NCBI GenBank assembly: GCA_038503035.1
Contig: JAVSML010023995.1
Coordinates: 62,001-126,000, forward strand
Direction of reading: 5' to 3'
Length of the DNA stretch: 64,000 nt
Source of the DNA: Crocodylus rhombifer
Taxonomy: Eukaryota > Chordata > Crocodylia > Crocodylidae
The notes under the pieces: generated by a model
What the model was told of the DNA's origin: nothing
Database searches by the model: none
Seen by the model: the letters and a program-made list of their open reading frames with translations, nothing else
Translations under genes and position numbers: made by a program
Shown: positions 24,246-33,500 of the stretch, piece by piece
How positions within the stretch are numbered: the first letter of the stretch is position 1
Layout of the letters: every line of letters starts with the position of its first letter

Positions 24246-24559
24246 AGCTGAAATGAGACAAAATCAAGCTATAGATAAGGGGTGCCTTTTACACGTGAAG
24301 GAAATTAAGCACTGCTATCGTGATGGGATAGCCTCTATACCTTGAGGTCTAAAGTGGAGGGTAGATATATTTCCAGCAGGTATGGTGCAGCTTCAGCAGA
24401 AGTTAATGCTAGATGTAGAGATCACAGGGTGAAATTCTATGGTTCCCTCAGCAATGGGCAGAATTCATAGTCATCCTTGTTGATGCTACCAGATTTTTTT
24501 GGACATCTTCAACTGCATAACTGGCTGTTGTGCAGTGAGCCCAGAGTCTTATGTGGGCA

Positions 24560-25290
24560 AATGTTTCTCCTGAAGGGTTGGCAGATATGGAGTCCCACAA
24601 GACCCAGCATTGTTAACCCTCTTATTCAACACTTAGTTAATTTATTTATATTATTCATGAGTGAGGAACTTTAGAGAGATCCAATAAAGGCAGGCAACTG
24701 GCAGTTTAATTTCAGTGTGGACAAGCACGCCATAATACCCATTTGAAGGATCAATTTGAAGTACTTGTGTAACATGAGAAGGTCCTTAATTAAAGACTGT
24801 TTTTATTCAGAAAAGCACTTGAGTCATTTTTCAAATTCAGTGATGACCTCTGCTAACTGAGCAACTGTGACAGAAAACAAAGCAAAGAAAACATTAGGCT
24901 ATATAAGGAATTGAAAAGAAAATAATACTGAAGATGTTATAATGACCAGCCATCTGCAATGCTACACTTATATTTAGTTACCTATTTGAAGGCCACGTCA
25001 GACATTTTAAAAATATCTAAAAATGAGTGATGAAAATAATTAGGAGATCTGGGAAGACTTCACTGGAAAAGATTAAGGTGATTCATTTTGAGAGGAGAGA
25101 CCTAAAAGGGAATTTGATAGGGGAAGAAAAAATGCTGAATGGTTTGGAGAAGGTGAATTGCGTTCTTCTCCTTGTCCTTTATCATAATACAAAAACAAAG
25201 GGCTATCTAATGAGATTAAAAGGCAGCAGCGGAAGCACTAATAAGAAATATATTTTTCTACTCAATATGTCACCTGTGGGATTTCTTGCC
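24560..25290 (+). mobile_element. Strongly decayed CR1/L3-like RT remnant
   Basis: Translated with frame changes, 24,580-24,640 reads like the RT 'GVPQ...' block followed by a 'LLFNT' block, and 24,880-24,920 like the 'KA..TLGYIR' block downstream of the palm domain of CR1-type reverse transcriptases. Many stops intervene. From 25,027 there is a 90-codon open stretch (KVIHFERRDLKGNLI) that could be the later 'RRLRGDLI' block. Order supports a single old element, but the identity is low and the call tentative. Confidence 0.4.
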
Positions 25291-25594
25291 TTACAGTAAG
25301 CTTGAGGTAAGGGACCTTGGACATTTCCATATATAAATAATAAAAATATCATCTACCTCTATGTCAGTAAAATGAAAATGGGCAAGAAATACAGATTTTC
25401 TCTCTTTGTGACAATCAGTCACAAAGATTATTAAAATATATCTTTCCCCATTATGCAGAGTATTGCATTGATTGGCCATTAGTGGAAGGTCCGTATCATT
25501 CTCTGGAGTGTCTGGTACTGAGACCATGTTCAAAGAGGGGCAGACTGAAGTGCTTTGGGTCTGAATACAAGAGTGTTGGGGGGAAAGGGACTTA

Positions 25595-26077
25595 ATGGTG
25601 GGTGTCTACTACAGGCCACCCAACCAGAGGGAAGAGCTAAACTGGGAATTCTCGGGTCAGCTCGCAGAGGCAGTTAAGTCAAGGGACGTGGTCATCATGG
25701 GTGACCTAAACTATCCGGACATCTGCTGGGAAGAACAGTCAGCCAGGTCTGACTGCTCACGTAGGTTCCTAGCCCAGTTACAGGACCTCCGTCTAACCCA
25801 GGAAGTGCACAGCCCCACCAGGGGAAATGCCTTGTTAGACCTGGTTCTGGCCACAGGTGATGACCTGGTGAGGGGGCTGTGGGTACGCGACCACCTGGGT
25901 GACAGCGATCATCGCCTGCTGGAATTCACCATCCAGCGCAAGGTGGCAAAGGCCTGCAGCAAGGCAGCAGTCCTGGACTTCAGGAGGGTGGATCTCAATA
26001 AGGTAAAGAGACTAGTCGGGGAGGCACTGAGGTCCTGGAGGGGAGTTGGGAGTCCAAGAAGAGTGGTCGTTCCTTAA
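25595..26077 (+). pseudogene. CR1 endonuclease domain fragment
   Basis: The reading frame encodes the later half of an APE-type endonuclease, the enzyme that nicks target DNA to prime reverse transcription. The block 'GVYYRPPN' begins it. 'MGDLNYPDICW' near residue 36 carries the conserved D and N, and 'DSDHRLLEF' near residue 103 carries the catalytic SDH motif. Both look intact. The domain is short because the element is 5'-truncated, so it lacks the N-terminal catalytic residues. The frame ends at a TAA at 26,075 and the following RT is in a different frame, so EN and RT are separated by a frameshift. Confidence 0.88.
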
Positions 26078-26240
26078 GGAAACAATCCTCCAAGCCCAAA
26101 GAGTAACAATCACAACACGGATCAAAGGGGGCAAGAGTACTCAGAAGCTCACCAAAAGCATCCAGGAATATCTCAAAGCTAAAAAGGAGGCATACACCCA
26201 ATAGAAGGGAGGGGCCATCACCAGGGAGGATTATACCTCC

Positions 26241-28034
26241 TTGGCTCATAATTGTAGAGGGGCTGTTAGGAAGGCTAAGGTGGAGATGAAACTGAGACTA
26301 GCAACCCAGATCAAGGATAACAAGAAATCCTTTTTTAAATGCATAGGGGGTAAAAATAAGGTACCAGGTAATGTGGGGCCTCTGCAGGACACTCTAGGAA
26401 ATCTGGTGGTCACACCAGATGACAAAGCTAATCTCTTTAACAATTTCTTTGCCTCCATTTTTCTGAGCAGGGACAGGGTCATCCCCCCAACCAGGATCCT
26501 GCATGGACCCAGGGGAGGCACAGCCAGGCCCAGGGTCAGTGAGGACCTAGTCAGGGAACTTCTGGTGGGACTAAATGTGTTCAAATCAGCAGGTCCTGAT
26601 GACCTCCACCCCAGAGTGCTGAGGGAATTAGCAGAGGCCATTGTGGGACCTCTGGCACAGCTTTACGAGCACTCATGGTGCTTTGGCAAGGTGCCAGAGG
26701 ACTGGAAAAGGGCCAATGTGGTCCCCATTTTCAAAAAAGGGAGGAAGGAGGACCCAGTAAACTATAGGCCTGTTAGTCTTACCTCGATCCAGGGGAAGCT
26801 CTTTGAGAAAATTATCCAGGTGCACATCTTCTAGGGACCAGCAGGGGAGTTTATGCTTAGGGGCAACCAGCATGGGTTCATTAGAGGCAGGTCCTGTCAG
26901 ACCAACCTGGTGGCCTTCTACGACCAGGTGACAAAATCCTTGGACACAGTTGTTGCAGTGGACATAGTCTTTCTGGACTTTAGGAAGCCCTTCAACCCTG
27001 TCACTCACCCCATTCTCATTAAAAAAATAGGTGACTGTGGTGTCAATGCCTACATGGTCAAATGGGTTGCCAAGTGGCTGGAGGGCCACACCCAGAGAGT
27101 GGTGGTGGATGGGTCATTTTCGACCTGGAGGGATGTGGGCAGTGGGGTCCCCCAGGGCTCAGTCCTCGGGCCCGCACTGTTCAACATCTTCAGTGACTTG
27201 GAAAAGGGAGTGAAAAGCACTTTATTCAAATTAGCGGGTAACACTAAGATGTGGGGAGAAATGGGCACACTAGAGGAGAGGGACAGGCTGCAGTTAGATC
27301 TGAACAGGTTACAGGGGTGGGTGGATGAGAACAGGATGGGTTTCAATACTGACAAGTGCAAGGTACTGCACCTGGGGAGGAAGAACCAGCAGCATACCTA
27401 CAGGCTGGGGAACTCCCTTCTTGTCAGTACAGAGGCAGAAAAGGATCTTAGAGTCATTATTGACTCCAAGACAAACATGGACTGACAATGTGCGGATGTG
27501 GTCAGGAAGGCCAACTGCACCTTGTTGTGCATCCATAGATGCATCATGAGCAGGTCCAAGGAGGTGATCCTCCCCCTTTACGTGACATTGGGCAAGCAGC
27601 AGCTGGAGTACTGTGTCCAGTTCTGGGTGTCGCACTTCAGGAGGGATGTGGACAACACTGAGAGGGTCCAGAGGAGGGTCACTCGCATGATCAGGGGGCA
27701 GCAGGGTAGGCCCTATGAGGAGAGGCTATGGGACCTGAACCTGTTCAGCCTCCACAAAAGAAGGCTGAGAGGGGATCTGGCAGCCATCTATAAACTGGTC
27801 AAGGGGGACCAGCAGACAATGGGAGGGTCCCTGTTCCCCTGAGCACTACCTGGAGTAACAAGGAACAACGGCCATAAGTTGACTGAGAGTAGATTCAGGC
27901 TAGACATCAGGAGGCGCTACTTCACTGTCAGGGCAGCTAGGATCTGGAACCAACTTCCAAGGGAAGTGGTGCTTGCCCCTACCCTGGGGGTCTTCAGAAG
28001 GAAGCTAGACAACCACCTAGCTGGGGTTGTTTGA
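26241..28034 (+). pseudogene. CR1 reverse transcriptase, inactive
   Basis: One reading frame runs through the RT fingers ('ANVVPIFKKG', 'VNYRPVSLTS'), the palm ('GVPQGSVLGP') and the C-terminal domain ('PLYVTLGKQQLEYCVQFW', 'RRLRGDL', 'RIWNQLPREVV') to the natural stop at 28,032. It is interrupted by three in-frame stops: TAG at 26,832, TGA at 27,483 and TGA at 27,840. The catalytic site, normally F/LADDTK in CR1, reads LAGNTK near 27,230, so both metal-binding aspartates are lost. The family otherwise looks well preserved, suggesting a moderately old copy. Confidence 0.92.
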
Positions 28035-28125
28035 CCCCAGCATACTTTCCTGCCCATGGCAGGGGGTTGGACTTGATGATCTGCTTAGGTCCCTTCCTAC
28101 TCTACAAACTATGAAACTATGAACG

Positions 28126-28763
28126 ATAGAATAATAGACTATATACACTTCTGTTCTCATGTACTATTCCTTTGTTTCCCATCTGTCTTATCTACCTCCC
28201 TGTCCAGGGGCTCATACAGTGCCCACCTGATGCCTCTAAAGTTACAAAGTGTACCTTCTCTCTGGGGATGGACTTTGGTGCTGCGTGCTCTGTCTGTGTT
28301 GGTCGTGTGGGCAAGCAGTAATATCAGCTCTGACCCCTGAGGGTTGTAAGATTGATAGCCCTCCTTGTCTTGTGAAGTGAGCTCTGATTGTGCAGGTCAG
28401 CCACATAGAAAACTCTTATCTACTGTAGAAAAGTGCTTTCTCTTGGCATTGATGTTTCCAGTGGACTGTAATTGCTATGGAAGGTCATGATTATACAGTG
28501 TAAGTTGGGGCTCTTAGGTGGCCATGATCAACCCCATGGACAGGTTTGGAGTTCAGGACTGAAAGTTTGAATTCAACCCAGTGTTCAACAAGGAGCCAGT
28601 GGAGAGAAGCAAATGAAGTATCTTTAAAGTCAGTGTTTTTGGACTGCAGTATATAGAGTTACAAGAAGGAAGCCTGGGCTTGATAAATTCTTGGAGTGAT
28701 GTGTATAAATAGGAACCTTACAAGAGGAGAATTGTGCGCTTGCTAGCCATGGACAGAAGAAAG
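28126..28763. other. No gene or repeat recognised
   Basis: Unremarkable sequence between the CR1 and an old interspersed repeat. Confidence 0.4.
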
Positions 28764-28900
28764 TGTACAACAACAACAATAATGTTTATTATTAATCATA
28801 GTTATTAGTAATAATTATGTTTATAATGGAAATGCACTAAAGATCAAGCAAGAATGGTGCTAGCCACTGTACACACAGAGTAATAGAGGGTATCTTGCAA
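28764..28900 (+). repeat. Ancient interspersed repeat fragment
   Basis: The AT-rich start with 'taatgtttattattaatc' (28,780) and the later 'ggtgctagccactgtacaca' (28,856) parallel the repeat at 62,360, where 'ttgtgccaggtactgtacaa' holds the same place. I recognise this as an old amniote repeat but cannot name the family securely. Confidence 0.45.
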
Positions 28901-29146
28901 ACCTGGTCATTTGTGTCCTTAGAAGTAAGGAGAAGTCCAGATGAATATGACGGCCTGGACTGCTTTAATAATCAGAGGAATAAGGCTTCTGTTGGAAAGC
29001 AGTGTTAACATGGGCAGTTCCTTAGAAATGCCAGCTTCTCAGCACCGCATCAGTCTTTCCAGGATTTACTTTCATTTAGGTGTCTTTCAGCTAGGGCTGG
29101 TTAAAATAAAGAATTTCCATTTTGTGGGAACTGTTGCCCTGTGAAG

Positions 29147-29815
29147 AACATAAGAAGTGCTGTACTGGGTCAGACCAATGGTCCATCTACCTCAGTATTC
29201 TGTCTCTGACAGTGGCAGAACTAGATGCTATAGAGCAGCGGTTCTCAATCTTTTTTGTACCAGGACCCATTTATAAACACTGATGGCCAGTCCTGACTCT
29301 ATGCCCCTCACTCCTGATCCACTGCCCCCCACACTCAGGCCCCAGCCTCACAATGTGTGGGGAGGGGGTGTATGTGGGGTTTGGGGAGCCTCAGGCAGCC
29401 CCTTGCAGGCTGGAGCTCTGCCAGCCTGAAAGGGAAAAGCCATGATTTCCCACATTTTCCTCCTTTAAAAGAGAATCCATTTTTAAAATTTGTTCGTGAC
29501 CCTTTCATATATTCTTGCAGCCCTCTTTTGGGTTGTGACCCCCAGGTTGAGAAATGTTGCTATAGAGGAAGAGCATTGAACCAGACATATTCAGAGTGAT
29601 CTGCCCCCTATTCAATACCCTCTGTAGCATCCACTGTTACTGGTTTAGGGACGCGAGAGAAAATGTCTCCAACATTCTGTTCATTAGTCATGAATAGATC
29701 TATCATCCATGAATTTATCCAATCCATTTTTAAGCTGGCTATATTATCTGTCTCCACAAGCTCCTGTAGCAATGAATTCTATAAGTTAACCACATACTGT
29801 GTAAAAAAGTAAAAA
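29147..29815 (-). mobile_element. CR1/L3-type 3' end, split by a hAT element
   Basis: The plus strand begins 'gaacataagaagtgctgtac' and 'gtcagaccaatggtccatc' (29,172), the reverse complement of a CR1-type 3' end very common in turtles and crocodilians. Reading the minus strand from 29,800, a broken frame gives 'VVNL*NSLLQELV', the usual C-terminal block of CR1/L3 ORF2, and then the 3' UTR. A hAT element at 29,236-29,559 lies inside it and is excluded when the two parts are rejoined. Confidence 0.75.
29236..29559. mobile_element. Nonautonomous hAT element nested in CR1
   Basis: The element begins cagcggttctcaatctttt and ends ccaggttgagaaatgttg. The flanks ctatagag (29,228-29,235) and ctatagag (29,560-29,567) are an exact 8-bp target duplication. 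The target is the CR1 3' UTR, so this insertion is younger than the CR1 copy. The interior is noncoding. Confidence 0.88.
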
Positions 29816-29889
29816 AAAAAAAAGTTTGAAATTTATTTTTGTCCAGAATAACATATTTTTAAAAATATCCCGAAAAATAAAACTCTAGT

Positions 29890-30540
29890 AAATAAAATAA
29901 ACTCAATCTGGATATTTTTTGTTTTTGAATGTTGAGATATTAGTTAGAGATTTTAAATTGCACACCAGAATGTCAAAAATACATAATAATTTTATGTTCA
30001 CTTCAATTCTTACATAAGTGATATTTTTACATTATCTATACGTTATTTTAGGACATCGTAGTAGTGTATAACATGCAAGTTATAATATAATATCATAGTT
30101 AAAATATTCTGTTTTTATTTTTTAAATTATTTGTAAGCAATTGCTGTCTTAGTTCTGATTAAAACACCTTATCTTTTTTTTCCTAGATAAAAGTGTCTCC
30201 TATTTATTTTGCAGTGAAACTGTTTTCAAAGTAGCAAACGGTTTCATTACAAAACAAACAGGAGATACTTTGATCTAGAAAGAAAAGATAAGGTGTTTTA
30301 ATCAGAAGTTGGTAAGGACTTCCCTTAATAATTTTAAAGTGCACTAAAAACAGAATATACCAATTGTTATAATGTATCACTTAGAGTATGTACTCCTACT
30401 ACCAATGTCCTAAATAATGAAAGCATATTAAGAAAATATTAAATAATATTTGTAACAACATTCTTATTTTCTGAAAAATTTGCAATTTGCCAAAATGATC
30501 ATTTTTCAAAACAAAATTTCAGGTTGAATTTTTTTCTAAG
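29890..30540. repeat. Long AT-rich imperfect inverted repeat
   Basis: The sequence folds around 30,221-30,240. Close to the loop, 30,157-30,220 (attaaaacaccttatct ... gcagtgaaac) pairs with 30,241-30,305 (gtttcattac ... aagataaggtgttttaat) with few mismatches. Farther out, 'aatattctgtttttat' (30,103) pairs with 'actaaaaacagaatata' (30,343) and 'ttattttaggacatcgtag' (30,044) with 'ctaccaatgtcctaaataa' (30,399). Matching can be followed, with indels, for roughly 300 bases on each side. No protein is encoded. Confidence 0.75.
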
Positions 30541-30961
30541 TGAATTTTCATTGAAATCACCATGATGCCACCCAAAGATTCAGGTTAATACAAACTTTTT
30601 TTTAATAATATAGAGATTTTTCAGCAATTTTTTTTCAACTGACTCTGTCCTCAGGTGCTGCTGTTAGCCAGTGTCCTTGCTGTGGCGGAGGGGGAGGGGG
30701 TGGTATTGGTAGATATAAAGGTGATGTAGAATTTAGCATCATACAAGTATTGCTGGCTGTTTGTTTCTGGTGCAGAGATGGCTGTATTTGCATATGGCTA
30801 GCATTTAAGGCCAGCCTGTTCCACAAACTTCCCCATGGTTTTCATAATGATGTTGAACAAAAAGCGAGACAGCATAGAACGTGCTGAGTTTTTCAGGTGA
30901 CAGTTCTGGAGGCCTGAGGAGCAGGTATCCATCATGACCTGAGAGCAACCTACATAACACT
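30541..30961. other. No gene recognised
   Basis: Contains a G-rich run (gcggagggggaggggg, 30,683) on the plus strand. Nothing else that I can name. Confidence 0.4.
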
Positions 30962-30995
30962 GGGCAAGTCTACATGAGATGCTACTGTTGGCAGG

Positions 30996-31924
30996 TGTGA
31001 GGGAGAGAAGGAGCCTGCTGGCTCCAGGGCTCCACGTCCAAGCGGGAGCCCGCGAGTCACGCGCTCACAGGCCCAAGACGCTGGGCGAGAACTCACCTTC
31101 CCCAGGTGTGTGGGAAAGGGAGGGGCCGGCACTTCTGGGGCCGGCATAAAAGAGAGGCTGGGGACGGCCAGGAAGCAGGCGGAACCGGAAGAAGGTGGCG
31201 ACAGAGCTGAAGCTGGCCAGAGCACGTTGCAGTGGATGCGAGCAGCTTTCAAACACGGTAGGAGGCTTTGGGGAAAGGGAAAGCCCCAGCGGGGCTTTTG
31301 AGCCCAGGTGGCTGGCCTCTGTTTCGTTACCAGCTGGGAGCGGCTGAGACCCAGCGGGAGCCAAGTACCATATAAACTCTAGTATAAGGGCACTCCTTGA
31401 CTGGGGCACCGTAGCTCCGTTAATAGGGGCGGAGCGGCCCCAGGGAGCCTTAATTATAAACGGAGGGATCGAATAAGTCCTCCAGAAAAGCTCGGTGAGA
31501 GCTAGAGAGGGGGTTGTGACCCCACGGCATACAGGGTTATATCGGAGGTCGTCTGCAGAAGGCTGAAGCAGCTGCCTCGATCCAGGGAACCCCGGCCAGC
31601 CCATTTGTGTTAATCCGTACATTTCTTTTCTGGACAATCTGAGCAATTCACGAACGCGTGGCTGGGCCAGATAAACGGCTACCACCTGGTTGAATGGGCG
31701 AGGGTGTAGGGGTGGTAGAGCCCTCATCAACGCTGGACCCGCGTGATGCCAAGGAGTCTCATATCTGGATGACACGTGCCGGACTATCTGAACCAACTCT
31801 GCTAACATCAAAGTCATGGCAGGAGAGGTAAGCGCGTGTAAAACGCCCAACTAAAGGTGAGCAGAGACTCGGCACCCGGTAAGCGGCCCCAATGCGGGGA
31901 GGCCGACGAGGCCTTACCCCGACA
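30996..31924 (+). mobile_element. Solo LTR with 5-bp TSD
   Basis: The 929-bp unit starts TGTGAGGGAG, ends CCCCGACA, and is flanked by gcagg on both sides (30,991-30,995 and 31,925-31,929). TG...CA ends plus a 5-bp duplication indicate an LTR retrotransposon or endogenous retrovirus LTR left by recombination between its two LTRs. A TATA-like 'ggcataaaag' lies at 31,143. 'ggagaggtaagcg' near 31,821 resembles a splice donor. Both suggest plus orientation, but TG...CA reads equally on the other strand. No gag, pol or env sequence is present. CpG is abundant, unlike the surroundings. Confidence 0.8.
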
Positions 31925-31978
31925 GCAGGCACCAACTGTGATGTGCTACTAGTGCGCAGTAGTGATGAGCTGCTGTGC

Positions 31979-33032
31979 CTGGGCTGTGCGAAACAGCACT
32001 GTTTCATTTTGACTTGTACTTCACCATTTCAAAGTGACGGTGTTTTGTTTCTTCATTTTGTTTCATTTTGAAGCCTGTTCTGTTTCATTTCATCGAAACT
32101 GTTTCACTGTTTTGAAAGGTTTCGACGTTTTGCTCATAGGCTATAATGGGGAATCATGAAAATGCCTATAACTTTATTTCTTGCCTGATCCACATGAAAA
32201 TTGCAGGGATAGTAGCCCCTTTGGAGGGCATGAAGCCGGCCAAGTTTCAAGGAGATAGGTGCAGGAGTTTCTGGGAAACTGCACCTCAAACTGCTAAAAG
32301 GAAACTCATGTCACTTGCTGGCAGCAGCAGCCTCCTGTCATCCCGCACACAGGTCCAGGGGCCTACATCCCTGGGAGAGCTGTGGGGCCATGCTGGACTC
32401 CTTCCAGGGGTGCGGGCCCCTGGATCTGTGGCAGCCCCCTGTCATCCTGCATGCAGATCTGGGGACCTGCACCCCTGGGAGGAGTCTGGCAGTGCTAGGA
32501 GGGCAGGTTGAGCTCCATGGGGCTGGTAGAACCACTTGGAGTGCAACTCTGGCTCTCCTGCCACCTCCCGCCACCAGGCTGCACTCCAAGCTGCTCCGCC
32601 AGCCCCGTGGAGCTCAGCCCAGTGGTGGGACGCAGCGGGAGAGCCAGTGGCGGAGCTGCTTGGAGCGCAGCCCTGGTGAACACAGCCTGGCAGCTGGAGG
32701 CTCCATAACCCCATGGAGCTGAGTCTGGCAGCAGGAGAGAGCCACTGGCCAGGGCTGTGCTCAGAGCAGCTCCATTACTGGCTCCCCCGCCACCTCCCTC
32801 GTGGGGCTGGCGGAGCTGCTCATGGTGCAGCCCTGGCTCTCCCCGGCCTCCCACCACTGGGCTGCTTTGAAATGCGAAACATTTCAAAACTTTCAAAATG
32901 TTTTGAGTGCCCTCATTTCATTTCAAAACTATTTTGAAACCTTTTGTTTCATTTCGATTTTGCTGTTTTGAGCTCGAAATGCATCGTAGCAGCTTTGAAA
33001 TGAAACACTAGTAGAAATTTTGCACAGCCCTA
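31979..33032. mobile_element. TAGGG-like nonautonomous element, copy C
   Basis: The ends ctgggctgtgcgaaac and ttttgcacagccct followed by a are inverted repeats and resemble the ends of copies A and B. Subterminal sequence is rich in 'tttcattttg' and 'gtttcatttcg' instead of GATTC motifs, so it is a different subfamily. The core (32,310-32,860) is GC-rich with the repeated phrase 'tggagctc/ctccatgg' in several variants. The open frames there are compositional. No clear target duplication. Confidence 0.6.
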
Positions 33033-33307
33033 CTGGGCAGTATCTCATTACTACTGTGCAGTAGTGTCTGAAAAAATCTGTGGGGATGGTACTGCGCAGA
33101 AATGCTGGTTACAGAAGTTATTTAGTACTTGGTTATGCAAGTACTAAATGACTATGGGGTAATGACTGTGTGGTCCACCATTCATGTAGCTGTGGCCACT
33201 GTCCCGAAAACTCCTTCCATGTTACTAAGGTAAGACAAGGCCCTATGACTAGGTCCATCAAATGCTGCCAAGCTCAGCCCAGTTGAACAACGTCCACATT
33301 CAGAGAA

Positions 33308-33500
33308 ACAGTGGCTATTTGGTATACCGGTTGCGCCTACCACGTGCTGGATGCAGTGCAAACACCAGACAAGTTCAAACCCTTCCCCTACTCCCAGTTT
33401 ACAGTGGCTATTTGGTATACCAGTTGCACCTACCAGGCCATGTGCTAGATGCTGTGCAAATACCAGACAAGTTCAAACCTTTCCCCTACCCCCACTTTAT
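33308..33500. repeat. Tandem duplication, two units of about 93-100 bp
   Basis: Unit 1 (33,308-33,400) and unit 2 (33,401-33,500) both start acagtggctatttggtatac and both contain 'caccagacaagttcaaac' or its one-base variant. Unit 2 carries a small insertion (aggc) after 'cacctacc'. Divergence is slight, so the duplication is fairly recent. Confidence 0.85.

Larger units (their letters stand above)
25530..28125 (+). mobile_element. CR1 LINE, 5'-truncated
   Basis: This is a CR1-family non-LTR retrotransposon missing its 5' end. It holds the C-terminal part of the endonuclease, the whole reverse-transcriptase domain, the C-terminal domain ending 'FRRKLDNHLAGVV' with a stop at 28,032-28,034, and a short 3' UTR. 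The UTR has the CR1 wording 'ttggacttgatgatctgc' (28,067) and ends in a degenerate 'ctatgaa' tail near 28,100-28,125. No poly-A tail is present, as expected for CR1. Coding is broken (see the pseudogene entries). Confidence 0.9.
30962..33197. mobile_element. TIR element interrupted by two insertions
   Basis: The left end 'gggcaagtctacatgag' and the right end 'ttcatgtagctgtggcc' are inverted repeats. The element is the same family as 19,869-20,139, sharing 'gtagtgatgagctgctgtgc' (31,959) and 'agtacttggttatgcaagta' (33,126). Its own sequence is 30,962-30,990, 31,930-31,978 and 33,033-33,197. The rest is a solo LTR and a TAGGG-like element. Removing these leaves about 240 bp, close to the 271 bp of the uninterrupted relative. 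Confidence 0.7.

Noticed and set aside
25027..25299. 90-codon open stretch taken as a stand-alone gene
   Set aside because: It lies within decayed LINE debris and reads best as a leftover RT C-terminal block.
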